From Undaria pinnatifida (taxonomy: Eukaryota > Sar > Phaeophyceae > Laminariales > Alariaceae), in the NCBI GenBank assembly GCA_012845835.1, contig JABAKD010000018.1, positions 4,357,616 through 4,421,615 of the forward strand: a DNA stretch of 64,000 bases, given 5' to 3'. Position 1 is the first letter of the stretch; the number at the start of each line of letters is the position of its first letter. Shown here one piece after another: positions 54,201 to 63,084 of the stretch. Under the pieces are notes generated by a model, which searched no databases, was not told the origin of the DNA, and saw only the letters and a list, made by a program, of their open reading frames with translations. Both the position numbers and the translations under genes were made by a program.

Positions 54201-55521
54201 CCAAACGCTCTGCCCTTCACCTTCTTCGTCGGCGTCTGCGCAGCGCGGGGGGGGGGGGGGGGGGGGGGGAAGAGAGAGGTACGGGAGGTGTGTGTGGGGG
54301 GGTGTACTCATTTCATCCATACCCGTAGTCTTAAAAGCATAGACCCTCTCGCATCCTTACAATGCCGGGACGGAACACGCCGGGTTTTTACCGAGCAGGT
54401 AGACATCGCGCGCACCAAGCGCGAGGCGCCGTGAGGTGTTCGGCGAGTCGCATGAAGAGTGGGCTGCATCCTACTTCAAACGGGGGGGAAGTATTCGGAA
54501 CAACGTTAATGTAAAATGATGTTGACCGTGATACTAACCTAGTGCACCTGATATCACTCCGGGCGTTCAGCGACCTGTATCAATTTACGCCAGATCATAT
54601 AACATCAAATCCAGACCAATGTAAGCAGTAAATGGAATCGAATTCGATCCGACTCATCACATCACAGATCGCATTGACTCCAATCGAACCGATTCGAATC
54701 GTACACGGGCTCGCACTTCACTATCCGACCCGCACACGAAACGGTCAAGATCGAACCAGCTCGCTCTGATCTAACACAAGCCCTCTGCACACATAGCGAA
54801 ACTTACAACTCGAGGGACTCTTCTAACAACAAGGCGCCGGTCGATCACCCCCTTCCCCCGTTTTGCCCACAAGAAGAGCCTTCAATCTCTAACGTCGTTA
54901 CCGAACGCAGACAACCCTTACCCTTCCCCCCTCCCCTCCCCCCCCTCGCCACTGTCAAGCAGTAATCGAGAATCGCAGTAGTAGTTGCAACAGCAAAGAA
55001 GGCCTGCCTTCGTTACGGAGGAATCAAGTTCGACACCAACAACGGTTGTTTTGCGCTTTGATATCGCACCAACACGGTGTACGCGCAAACACTAAACTGC
55101 ACCGTATCCCACCTTGCCCCCCGCCTCCTTAACCTGACTACTTATCGACCCCTTCCCCCCCCTCCCTGTCTGCCGCCTCCTCCACTTCACTACACATCGA
55201 CACACCCACCCTCTCATCTCCCCTGTTTCCCGCCACCTCCATCTCACTACCTACTCACAAGCCCCCCCCCTTCGACTAATGTCCGCTCACCATCTCCAAC
55301 GTACGGCTAGGCCCGCGCAGATTCTCCTTACTCGGTGTCAGCTTCTCATCCTGCTCCTCCCCTTCCGCATCCCCTTCCTTCCCCGTCCCGTCCCCCCCCT
55401 CCCCCTGACCCATTCTCAGCGCCGCCAGCCCTCCCTTGGGGGTTCTCGGCTTGGCGGGGGTTCGTGACTTGGGCAGGGCGCGGCGCCCTCTCCTCTTGGG
55501 AGTTGTGGGCGGAGGCGGCAT
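45185..55521 (-). CDS. DOT1-like (histone H3K79 methyltransferase family) protein, 10 exons
   Basis: On the - strand: 55521-55291, 54235-54094, 52938-52871, 52421-52341, 51096-51020, 50478-50318, 48290-48238, 47261-47168, 46372-46293, 45298-45185. Every intron is GT-AG and all phases join, giving 366 codons plus TGA. A basic N-terminus (TPKRRGRRALPKSRTPAK) precedes a class I methyltransferase: AIYGELT (DOT1-type YGE), the SAM-binding FIDVGSGLGKPNFHVA, acidic YGLELEEVRW, FFAHGDIL, THVYMFDIGFPP at the NNFAF position, and PLSLTGSGEGHMMYLYRR at the SWTGKPVSYYLHT position of DOT1L. DOT1 enzymes transfer methyl from SAM to H3 Lys79. Substrate is inferred; a DOT1-fold paralogue with another target is possible. 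The start codon is a choice; upstream frame stays open for 40 codons. Confidence 0.8.
46010..46260 (+). repeat. Direct repeat near DOT1-like exon 9
   Basis: AGTTGGAAATGGGTCAA, TGCAGAGTTACCG, GTCAACCGATTGCAAC, GCCTTATATCG recur two to three times at roughly 80-bp spacing in the last intron. A lone AGTTGGAAATGGGTCAATTA lies at 47139. Confidence 0.75.
46293..46372 (-). CDS. DOT1-like exon 9
   Basis: Acceptor TTATTCAG, donor GTACTG. Two bases complete Gly, then SGEGHMMYLYRRKYVEHGL, the last core strand. Confidence 0.9.
46735..47065 (+). repeat. TTTCAACCATT spaced motif
   Basis: About ten TTCAACCATT motifs at irregular 25 to 40-bp spacing in the intron between DOT1-like exons 8 and 9. Function unknown. 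Confidence 0.6.
47168..47261 (-). CDS. DOT1-like exon 8
   Basis: Acceptor GGAGCTAG, donor GTGAGG, 31 codons plus one base. ARHLISYQVPRKILDYGF is the late strand-helix of the fold. A decayed copy lies upstream at 47450. Confidence 0.88.
47385..47460 (-). pseudogene. Decayed upstream copy of DOT1-like exon 8 start
   Basis: On the - strand, GACATCTGGTCGGCTACAAG then GTGCTGATCGATAC parallels the real GACATCTGATCAGCTACCAG then GTGCCGAGAAAGATAC. The upstream flank is also shared (ATCGTATGTTGCGGCC against ATCGTACGTCGCGGCG). RHLVGYKVLID against RHLISYQVPRK. The exact acceptor CTAG is ACTG here, so it is not usable. Confidence 0.75.
47540..47805. mobile_element. AAGGCGG element with internal 19-bp array
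   Basis: Left end GGGGCCCCCCAACAAGGCGG, an expanded array of about eight GGCGGTATCCCTATATAA units, then CTTCCCTCTGCAAGGCGGTC and a right end near CTTACTGAGTGACCCC. It is in the intron between DOT1-like exons 7 and 8. Confidence 0.7.
47810..47990 (-). mobile_element. LINE 3'-end fragment, reverse
   Basis: The - strand reads AGGTGTCTCTATATGGAGTA, GGAACGGTGG, CAATGG, GACTACGGCAAGCAACAAAC, matching the LINE 3' end. The usual C-tail is not clear here. Confidence 0.65.
48238..48290 (-). CDS. DOT1-like exon 7
   Basis: Acceptor TGAGCGCAG, donor GTGCAG. Two bases complete Gly, then FPPDTFRKIAAIFNNSQ. Only 53 nt long. Confidence 0.88.
48325..48880 (+). repeat. ACGG/ACAG and ACCA microsatellites
   Basis: GGAC and AGAC tetranucleotides at 48332-48385, then CCAACCAACCAA-type repeats at 48650-48870, both in the DOT1-like intron. 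Confidence 0.95.
48900..49085 (-). repeat. GGGTCGGGTC-family element
   Basis: ACCCGATCCGCGGGTCTGAC, GGGTCGAGTCGGGTCGGAT and CGGGTCGGGTCACGCCGGCC mark a divergent relative of the 53.3-kb array. Confidence 0.6.
50318..50478 (-). CDS. DOT1-like exon 6
   Basis: Acceptor GTTTTCAG, donor GTGAGA. One base completes Ser from exon 5. HNLFFAHGDIL and FDPFTHVYMFDI are methyltransferase motifs. Confidence 0.9.
50590..50835 (+). repeat. GATCTAGAT-type element
   Basis: CATCTCCGACAGATGACGAT, CTAGATCATCTAGATCC, CGTGCGGCTCCCAACCG and CATACAGATC recur as in the 16.3-kb and 41.7-kb copies. In a DOT1-like intron. Confidence 0.7.
51020..51096 (-). CDS. DOT1-like exon 5
   Basis: Acceptor ATTGTGGCAG, donor GTACGA. 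DPGCEISYGLELEEVRW supplies the acidic end of strand beta-2 that contacts the SAM ribose. Confidence 0.9.
51280..51610 (-). mobile_element. C-tailed SINE-like copies, reverse
   Basis: The copy 51290-51440 runs from a + strand G tract through GCCGTCGTCGTATGGCCATA, AGAGCACGTCGGGTTTTCAC to CCAAGCGCGAAGCGCCGTGA. A second piece, 51500-51605, has GAGCGTACTCATGTGCTGCT, CCATTGACCACGCATCC (LINE-like 3' end). Confidence 0.75.
51715..52285 (+). repeat. CAGATCATACAGATCCCACC array
   Basis: Irregular units CAGATCATGCAGATCATACA followed by CCACCTGGCGAAACATG. A longer unit near 51710-51900, 51900-52085 and 52085-52280 gives three third-order copies. In a DOT1-like intron. Confidence 0.9.
52341..52421 (-). 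CDS. DOT1-like exon 4 (SAM motif I)
   Basis: Acceptor GTGTTCCAG, donor GTTTGT, 27 codons. FIDVGSGLGKPNFHVAQ carries the glycine-rich SAM-binding loop. Confidence 0.92.
52871..52938 (-). CDS. DOT1-like exon 3
   Basis: Acceptor TTTGTTAG, donor GTAATG; two bases complete Gly, then NSGAIYGELTVGCMQKVV. YGE is the conserved tripeptide of the DOT1 fold. Confidence 0.85.
53275..53640 (+). repeat. 70-bp GGGTCGGGTC tandem array
   Basis: Five units at 53301, 53371, 53441, 53511 and 53581, each CGTTTTGGAATACCATGGG, TCGGGCCGGGTCACCCTGAC, CCGATCCGACTCGCGACGGG. The exact 70-bp spacing and near identity indicate recent amplification. Each unit contains the inverted pair CGGGTC/GACCCG. In DOT1-like intron 2. 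Confidence 0.97.
54094..54235 (-). CDS. DOT1-like exon 2
   Basis: Acceptor GCTGCGCAG, donor GTGAGG, 47 codons plus one base. TPTKKVKGRAFGRAE then AVSHVYRLVQKATGSVGGN leads toward the methyltransferase core. Confidence 0.75.
54285..54445 (-). mobile_element. C-tailed SINE-like element, reverse
   Basis: + strand G tract (from 54246), GTGTACTCATTTCATCCATA, CCCTCTCGCATC, GCCGGGACGGAACACGCCGG, then CGCACCAAGCGCGAGGCGCC. Same family as 51290. It sits just upstream of DOT1-like exon 2. Confidence 0.75.
55291..55521 (-). CDS. DOT1-like exon 1 (basic N-terminus)
   Basis: Chosen ATG at 55521 (MPPPPTTPKRRGRR), donor GTGAGC, phase 0. Lys/Arg/Pro-rich then Glu/Gly-rich, as in DNA- or nucleosome-binding tails. 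It could be a later exon if an acceptor near 55560 is used. Confidence 0.55.
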
Positions 55522-55619
55522 TGCGGCGGTGTCTGCGGCGGTGTCATCCCCTGATTTTGTGGGTGTTCCTGGTGTTGGATGGTGGCGGTGGCAGTAGGAG
55601 GGGGGGAAGAGGGGTGTGA

Positions 55620-55800
55620 GTAGGAGTAGCGGGGGCAGCAACAGCAGCAGTAGCAGGATGAGTAGCTTTGGCAGTAGCAGGGAGAAATACGAGCAGGAGT
55701 AGGAGGGCTATCAGCAGCGAAGTAGAAGTGGCAGCTGGAGCAGCAATGGCTATAGCAGTAGCCGAAAAAGTAGCAATAGCAGCAGCCATGTCAGGGCCGT
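55620..55800 (+). repeat. GCAGTAGCA repeats upstream of the DOT1-like gene
   Basis: GTAGGAGTAGCGG and AGCAGCAGTAGCAG-type repeats. This is 5' of the DOT1-like start; no promoter element can be named. Confidence 0.7.
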
Positions 55801-55857
55801 TCCTAACCAACAAAAAATCTCAGGAATCGTGACATTTTTTATGGGGATCCTGATTTT

Positions 55858-56136
55858 TCACATCACGACGTGTGACAAAAATATCACGAAATCACGGCAT
55901 TTTTTTTCCTCTAGATATTTCCAAAACGATTCATAATCACCGTTCGTGACAAACGTCACACCTCTTGAAAACATTTTAAACGCCTGATCAAGACACACAA
56001 AACCACTCTGCACCCCATCTTCAACGAGAGAAGATATCCAAGGCCGGTGGGGGCATATACAGGGCATGGCAAACCCCGCTAAGCATGCCGATTGCGAGGA
56101 AAGACGAGGTACTGCGGACGATGAGCGACTGCCCAC
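55858..56136 (-). CDS. Uncertain ORF in left arm of the foldback, 92 codons
   Basis: GSRSSSAVPRLSSQSACLAG, then CICPHRPWISSLVEDG. The right arm encodes the mirrored SRSSSAVARLSSQSVCLAG and ICPHRPWISSL before a frameshift. I recognise no family. It may be a decayed coding region of the repeat. Confidence 0.25.
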   Translation of the reverse strand: MGSRSSSAVPRLSSQSACLAGFAMPCICPHRPWISSLVEDGVQSGFVCLDQAFKMFSRGVTFVTNGDYESFWKYLEEKKCRDFVIFLSHVVM

Positions 56137-56327
56137 AGGAAAAACACTGAAAAGTCTATGGCGTTGTCAGTGTAAATGTCACGAAACGGGACATACGATA
56201 TTTTATCGTTAGGAATGAAATGTCAGGATTCGTGATATTTTGTCACACCCAAACGTCACGATTGCTGACATTGTTTTGTTCGTTAGCAACGCTCTTTAGT
56301 AGCAATAGCAATTGCAGTAGCGACAGC

Positions 56328-56360
<33 letters not shown>

Positions 56361-57386
56361 GATAGCATTCACGATAGAAGTAGGGATAGCAGTAGCGATA
56401 GCTCGCAGAGAGTAGGGATGTCGATCACAACCGCAGACGTGTTTTTCTCTTTCCTTTCCTTTCCTTGCTTTCTTTCCTTTCTTTTCTTGGCTTTTACAGG
56501 CGCCTCGGGTATTTCGAACGCACGCGTATAAATTGCGCTGGCTGGTTGGTTAGCTATTTTTTTCGCCACACCTCCCCCCGCTATGGCGCATTCACTTACA
56601 GTACTACGTGTGATGATTGTCCTATTTGATTGCCACATTTTTATTTTGCCCATGTCGGACGCGCATCACACGTAGTACTGTAAGTGAATGCGCCATAGCG
56701 GGGGGAGGTGTGGCGAAAAAAACAGCTAACCAACCAGCCAGCGCAATTTATACGCATGCGTACAAAATATCCTAGGCGGGTCAAAAAGCCAAGAAAGGAA
56801 AAGAAAGGATGCAAAGAAAGGAAAGGAAAGAGAAAAACACGTCTGCGGTTGTGATTGACATCCCTACTCTCTGCGGGCTATCGCTACTGCTATACCTACT
56901 TCTATCGCGAATGCTATAGCTACTGCTGCTGCTGCTGTCGCCACTGCTATTGCTACTGCTATTGCTGCTGCTATTGCTACTAAGGGCCGTTGCCAACAAA
57001 CAAAAAAATGTCAGCAATCGTGACGTTTGGGTGTTACAAAATGTCACGAATCCTGACATTTCATTCCTAACGATAAAAAATCATATGTCCCGTTTCGTGA
57101 CATTTACACTGAAAACGCCATAGACTTTGCAGTGTTTCCTGCGGGCAGTCGCTCATCGTCCGCAGTAGCTCGTCTTTCCTCGCAATCGGTATGCTTAGCA
57201 GGGTCTGTCATGCCCTATATATGCCCCCACCGGCCTTGGATATCCTCTCTCTTGAAGATGGGGTGCACAGCAGTGGTTTTGTGTGTCTTGATTAGGCGTT
57301 TTAAATGTTTTCAAGAGGTGTGACGTTTGTCATGAATGGTGATCATAAATCGTTTTGGAAAAAAATCTAGAAAAAAAAAATGCCGC
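55894..57386. repeat. Large inverted repeat, ~720-bp arms, 50-nt loop
   Basis: Left arm about 55894-56614, right arm about 56665-57386. Matching blocks include the CACGGCAT/ATGCCGCG outer ends, ATATCCAAGGCCGGTGGGGG and its complement, TAGGGATGTCGATCACAACC and its complement, and the centre TACAGTACTACGTGTGAT / ATCACACGTAGTACTGTA. Divergence is small, mostly CAG/CTG-tract indels. The loop ends TTATTTTGCCCATGTCGGAC GCG, repeated just outside the right arm. Confidence 0.92.
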
Positions 57387-57814
57387 GTTTATTTTGCCCA
57401 TGTCGGACGCGTTCTTTCGTTCGCTTTTCGTAGTGCTGTGTCACCTGCCTTTACCTCGCTACACCCACCCTGTTCGCGAGTTATCTTCCTTGCTTCGTTC
57501 TCTGTTGTCCTCGTTTTTTTTCTCCTTTCTTTTTTTTCTACCCTCATTTGTACATTTTTTTTGGCTTGGTTGGTGGCATGCGGTGTAGTCGGTTTCAGCT
57601 GCGAGTTTTGAACGTATGCACCAGCATGGGCCTGATACGTACGTACGCTGACTTCCGATTTCACTTTTATCTTTTGTTGTGGCTGAAGTACCATATGTCA
57701 AACGACTTGATTCAGCTACGAGTACGTGATTAAAATATGTCAACGTGTATTATATACACCTGGTATCATATTATGTCACTTTTGGCATTTTTTAAACATA
57801 TCATAAAAATCAAA

Positions 57815-58450
57815 ATACACTCCCGCTGTGAGATCGAATATTTTGTCGAAACTCATCTTTGCAAGCTGTGTGTGATACTCCCTCCGATCGCGCGTATTAC
57901 GGGTTGGGTGTCCTCATTAAGGATATAGGTCGGCGACTCCCCTTGCAACTACAGTGTAGCTATCAGGGTCAACAGGGTGATGTTAGGCAGTCCATATATA
58001 TATAATTAAACACTCAGCGCTTTTGGTATTTATCTGTTTAATCATCACTTATTTTTTCTCCAGCTCAACTCGTAATAGATAGGTTACATGTTTACCATCA
58101 ACGACCTTCTGGACAAACCGTAACCGAGGTCACAGGCGTCTTCTTTCCTCCCACCCGGTACATACTAATAAAATAAAAATACACTCCACCTGTGAGATCG
58201 AAGATTTTGTCGAAACTAGTCGTTGCAAGCTGTGTGTGATACTCCGATCGGGCGTATTACGGGTTGTGTGTCCTCATTAACCCCTTTGCAACTGGAAACC
58301 CGTTTTTGGGGACAAAATTACTTGGACTTAGTATAGCGAGGGGTTCGGAGGCTCTAAAGGGGTTAAGGATACAGGTCGGCGACTCCCCTTGGAACTACAA
58401 CAGTGTAGCTTATCAGGGTCAACAAGGTGATGTTAGTCAGTCTGTGCGCG
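57815..58450 (+). repeat. Tandem duplication, one copy carrying a MITE
   Basis: Copy 1 about 57815-57995 and copy 2 about 58165-58442 share GTGAGATCGAA, TTTTGTCGAAACT, GCAAGCTGTGTGTGATACTC, CGTATTACGGGTTG, TATAGGTCGGCGACTCCCC(TT), GGTCAACAxGGTGATGTTAG. Copy 2 contains an 82-bp insert at TTAA. Confidence 0.92.
58277..58366 (+). mobile_element. TTAA-flanked MITE (piggyBac-like), intact
   Basis: An 82-bp element (58281-58362) beginning CCCCTTTGCAACTGGAAACC and ending GGAGGCTCTAAAGGGG, flanked by TTAA on both sides. The undisrupted site at 57917 has one TTAA. TTAA duplication and C-rich CCCCTTT termini are the mark of piggyBac-type transposition. No transposase is seen in the window. Confidence 0.88.
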
Positions 58451-59169
58451 GAGACTATAAAATCCGTTTTTGAGGGGGACAAATCTGACAGCTGTGGAAG
58501 GAAATGCATCAGATTATCGAGTGTATCCTGTAAGTCGCATAGCCGGTGAGGGGAGGGCGGAGTTTTTAAGGGCGCGGGGGCGTGGGTTTGAACAATAGGG
58601 AGCGGGGTGGGGGTGGGGGTGGGGGTGGGGGAAAACTAACATATGTACGAACGTGCCTTCAATTTTGTCGCGCATTTTTTCTTCCTTTTTTCTACTCTTC
58701 TTGTTTTCTTTCTTTTTATTGTCGGGCTTATTTGGTTGTGTTCTCGTACCCGGTACGCTAGCATTTCACTCTCTTGACCTTGATGAACTGCGACTGCTGT
58801 TTGGTTCACTCTGTCTCACAGTAGTCTATCACCACATGATTTGTATCTCTATGAAGAATCAGCACCAACACTGGGTGTACTACTGCTGTCTGTTGTTGTC
58901 GTTGGGTACACAAAAAGACAGTGAAGACAACACATACTGGTAGAGTTCAGCATTCCCACTGTTCAGCTTCATATTTACGCTCGTCGATTTGCATCGAATT
59001 GCGCCAACTCACGCTCTCGAGCTTTCTGCCTGTCGATTTTGTTAAGACATACCGGGTACCTGGTAGTCCCTCGTGAAGGTTCGACCCCATGATCTCGACC
59101 TCACTAGTTACGCGGCTGCTTACGATTGGACCATCGGGGACGCTAGTGAATGGTACTTACTGATGGTAT

Positions 59170-59250
59170 ACTCGCTTTTTTCCTTAGATATTTTTCCACT
59201 CCAAAGTGACTGGAGCCTGTTCTGTGACCACGGACTTGGCTATGCGAGTT
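59170..59250 (-). repeat. Dispersed short repeat shared with 8245
   Basis: The - strand AAGTCCGTGGTCACAGAACA then GGCTCCAGTCACTTTGGAG nearly equals 8249-8302. Element type unknown. Nothing else is recognisable from 58500 to 59900. Confidence 0.6.
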
Positions 59251-59951
59251 ACTGCTGTGAAAGCACAGCAACGAAAATGAATGCTGGTATACCAGGAAGC
59301 AGCAATTAGCAGTAGTCCAGTGTCGATACACACAGAATCTCGTCTCGTCCCTTCTCTGAGTGGGCATGTCTTGCTAATCGTAGTGTCTCTTGCGCTGTAT
59401 GTAGCACACGATATAATGATACCAGGTACAGCGGTAGCGCCAGGCTTCAAGTACTACTGCTGGGTACACACTAAGTGGCTGCGCGTATTACCCTGCGCAC
59501 ACGCAATGCCATAGCATACGTAATGCGGCAAATTGACAACGGCTTTTTTGGCGCCAACCAGCAAAAAAAGAAGAAGGAACAAATCCATCCATTGAACCCA
59601 AAAAGATAAAACCATCATGCCAGGATGAATCCGCTTCCTCTCTCTCTGCGCTCGATGTAGGACCTCGATCCAAGACACGAGCCCTAAGCCTAGCTATGTA
59701 TATCCAAACGCACCCGAAGCAGCTTTCGAATGCCTTGCACAGCAGCAGCAGCAGCAATGATGACATAGGGGCGAGAGGATGGTATATACGGACTGCGTTT
59801 TTGTATTGTAGGGCGAGCAGATCCACCTCCCCGTGCCATAATAAAAAAAACATATTATACGGAAATATAAGAACCGTACAAAGATTAACATCAATATAAA
59901 TCATTTTTATATTTTGGGACAAAGCAGCCTTACTCTGACTGTCAAACATGG

Positions 59952-60716
59952 TCACATCGTGGTCATACCTCCGGAGTTTGCGGCAGCGCTCGTCCGACGG
60001 TCGAGCACGGCCGAGGACCTCTCGGGGCTCATCGCAGTGCTGAGCTTCCTTTTTTCTGGAGTGCGCGGTGGTGGCAGCGGCATCACGGCAACAGCAGCAG
60101 CAGCAGCAGTAGCAGTACCGCCATCCGTCTGCCTTCCCCTCGCGGGACCTTGCCATCCATTAGTAGGGCTTTCTGGCAGCGACACATACTTTAGGCTCGA
60201 CGCAACGCGCTGGTCGGTGATACCACCAACGGCGGGTTTCGCTTCCTGTTCAGGCTCCTGGCTAGAACAACGCTCCATGTTTCGAGGCCGGCGCGGCACA
60301 CTAGGGCAGCGAGGGGGGCAGAAGGGAGGGTGGGGACGCGTGGTGGTGTTATTCACGCAGTTGTGATGATTGTCTATTGCGATCTCGTATCTGGTGTCCT
60401 ATTCCCTGCTGTGTCCTGCCCTGTGTCTGTCTGCTACCAGTGCTGCGTTGGAAGAAAAACCGATACTTTTGGCGGGAGGAAAAGGTATTGCGTGTGATCC
60501 TGACAGGGAACAGGAAGGGGCGTACCTCTCGACCAGGGAGCTCTTTGCGCTGCTTTCGCCGGAACCGAGCGTTGAGCTCTGGAGTTGTTCTGAGACCTCT
60601 ACTATCCGCTTCAGATCGTGACCGTGGTTAGAGAGAGTTGTCGATGTTGTTGGCTCGGCTGTTCTTGTTCTTCTTTCTGGGGCCCTGAGGGTATTGGCCC
60701 CTTTACAATAACGCAC
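59952..60716 (-). CDS. Hypothetical two-exon protein, tentative
   Basis: Exon A 60716-60438 and exon B 60257-59952 join in phase 0 through a donor GTAGCA and acceptor TTCTAGCCAG, giving about 194 residues ending TGA. It has Ser-rich and disordered-looking parts such as PPPRTPEKRKLSTAMSPERS. No domain is recognised. The + strand is also open in places (RSSTAEDLSGLIAVLSF), so strand choice is a judgement. Its ATG would lie 98 bp from the divergent ATG at 60815, a possible shared promoter. Confidence 0.3.
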
Positions 60717-60814
60717 ATAAAAGTATGGAAACCCATCCTTTCACTTTCGGATGTATGAAGCTCTTTTGACGTCGTTTCTCTCCACCCACCAGGTCCGCTC
60801 TGTACCCGGTATCC

Positions 60815-61519
60815 ATGGCGTTTCGAGGGTCAAGTTCGGCGGTGAAAGCACGCCTGCAGAAGTTTGCTTCACCAGCTAACCATTTAGTGAATAAACCATT
60901 GAAAAACGGCAATGCAAACAGCACGTTATTTTCCATCTCCGCCGCGAAACCTCAGCAAACGCTGTTGTTGCACGGGTGCTTTGCATCCAACAGCGACGTC
61001 AGCAGCAGCAACAGCAGCAATAGCAGCAGCAGCAGCAGCGGCAACAACAACAGCAGCAGCTACAGCGGCAAAAGGAGCAGCAGTAGCAGAGGAATCTGCT
61101 CCTTCTCGTCTCACCCAATCACAGCCCTTCACACGGCCTCCCCATCTTGGCTACCTTCGGTTTTTCCATCGCACCGAAGGTGTCTATCCACGCGCTCCGA
61201 GGACAGCGACAAAGGCAACCCCTCCCAGACCACGACCACCACCACCACCACCACCACCACATCCGCACCAAGCAAGCTGGACGTCCACGTGACCCATGTG
61301 AACGCTACTGCTAGCGAGGCGGGACCAGGGGACAGCGAAGGTGGCAGTGCTGATGACCGGCCCATGATGCCCGAGGAAGATAGGGTGCCTCTTGGCGCTG
61401 GGGCCGGGGCTGGGGCTGCGGTCGAGAGCGGGGCGGAGCCTCAGACAGTTAGGTTTCTTGATGTGCCTGGGTCGGAGCAGACGCGAGAGGAGAAAATGAC
61501 CATCGTCTTCACGTGTACG
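60815..61519 (+). CDS. DNL-type zinc-finger (Zim17/HEP1-like) protein, exon 1
   Basis: Zim17/HEP1 proteins keep mitochondrial or plastid Hsp70 soluble. The exon opens MAFRGSSSAVKARLQKFASP, an Arg/Lys/Ser-rich, acid-free start typical of an organelle presequence. A Ser/Asn and Thr-rich linker follows, then EEKMTIVFTCT at the donor GTGAGA, which fits the first strand and first Cys of the DNL finger (x-FTCxxC). The rest of the finger must be in a later exon; I found none before 64000. The family call rests on this one motif plus the presequence, so it is moderate. Confidence 0.55.
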
Positions 61520-61989
61520 GTGAGAGCCGTGGACGTCCCGTATCACCCATTCTCGTAGGGAGCCTCTTAAGACGCCACGCTCGCCTCGTTTTGTTGATGT
61601 TGACTGATGTGTGGCACCTCCTCGCGTGCACTGCCACCCCAAGATGTCGATGGCGACTGACGACACTCTTGCCTCTTTCCCTTTTGACGGAGACGTCCAG
61701 TTCCCACGGTGTTATTAGAACCATCGTTTCACGTCTAGAGAGACCGTAACGGGTCTTAAGTGGACCGCCAATCGATATGTTTGACCGCCACACTGCTGTT
61801 GTTCCACCGCGCCATTGACTGCAACACTGCTGCTGTTCTGCTGCTATTCCACCTCGCTGTCGACTGCAACCCTGCTACGAGTAACGGGGAGTATGTCAGT
61901 GTGCGATACTGCCATTACTGTGAGTACTCGCAGTATTTCGGGGTTCTGTACTGCGGGTATTTCCGCACTTTCCAAGTGTTTCGGGGGTC

Positions 61990-62265
61990 GACATCGATGC
62001 TGCAGGTGCTGCCGGTCTTTGCAGTAGTTTGGGCGGATACCGACACTGAAGGAGACGCCAGCTAACGCTGGGTTGCGAATGCAATTGAGTTAAAGCGACA
62101 CGACGTGTATGAAAATATGTGGAAGTGTGGTGAGCTTAACGCCTGTACAACTGGAAACCCTTTTTTTACAAATGTACTTGAAGTTAGTATAGGGAGGGAT
62201 TTTGGGGCTCTAAAGAGGTCAAGCTTTATTTTTCCCCATCCGCCGGAGGATGAAAAAAAAAACGA
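61990..62265 (+). repeat. Family C repeat interrupted by TTAA MITE
   Basis: Host: GGGTTGCGAATGCAATTGAG, GTGTGGTGAGC. Insert: TTAACGCCTGTACAACTGG to GGCTCTAAAGAGGTCAAG. Host resumes CTTTATTTTTCCCCATCCGC. The uninterrupted copy is at 63085. Flanking AGTTTGGGCGGATACCG is duplicated at 62026 and 62310. Confidence 0.8.
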
Positions 62266-62772
62266 AAAGAAAAAGACATCGGCGCTGCGGGTGCTGTCGG
62301 TTTCGCGGTAGTTTGGGCGGATACCGGCCATTCCAGTGCTGGAGCTATCCTTGGGGTTCTGTACTACGGAAACTGCCAGTGCTGGCAGTTCCAACACTGC
62401 CGTTGCTGCAGCTCGCCATCGACTGCGACGCTGCACAGCAGATGCTCCCCAGCATCCCCCCCCACAAAATGCTTTGTGGCCTTTTTCTTAAGGCATATAT
62501 GCAACAGCAGTGTTATTGTTGCACCTCGCCATCGGCTGCAACTGTGCAGACTGCTGTACGCTGTATGTAATCCACGCGTGATATTTACTCGTATACGAAC
62601 TATACCTGGTGTTCTTTCTGCGTTGCTGGATTTGTGGAGCTGTGAGTCGGCAGGATTTCACGACCAGTAACTAATCGGTAGTAGCTACTGTTGTGCTGAC
62701 TGTTTCTGACGAAGCGCCAAGATGTGGACTTTGGGTTCGGCTTTGTAGAGCAGAACCTGGAGTTGCTCGACG

Positions 62773-63024
62773 TTGAGGTCCTCTAGGTCATCACCATCTA
62801 CTTCGTCAGAAGAGGACGATCGAGAAGGAGGTGGCTCCTTCTTCGTGCGCGAAGGCGATGTCTCTATGCTCGTGGACCTGGCGACGGCGCCGTTCCCAGT
62901 GAACTCCCCTTCCTCATCGGACGCGGGGGTTCACAGTCAACTCGGTCCTCCAAAGATAGAGGATCCTTGGTTGACTCACGGTCCTCCAACGATGGAGGAC
63001 TTGTGGTCGCTGCCGGAGTTGTAA
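62773..63024 (+). CDS. Uncertain ORF, acidic/Ser-rich, 83 codons
   Basis: VDLATAPFPVNSPSSSDAG then a doubled (L/H)GPPxxEDxW motif, ending in TAA. The preceding frame KRQDVDFGFGFVEQNLELLD ends in TAG just upstream, so it may be a decayed transposon ORF. No family is recognised. Confidence 0.25.
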   Translation: MRSSRSSPSTSSEEDDREGGGSFFVREGDVSMLVDLATAPFPVNSPSSSDAGVHSQLGPPKIEDPWLTHGPPTMEDLWSLPEL

Positions 63025-63084
63025 CGAAGACCACTGATAGGGCTCGCGCTATACCTACAATGGGACCCGAAGGGTGCGCCAGCT

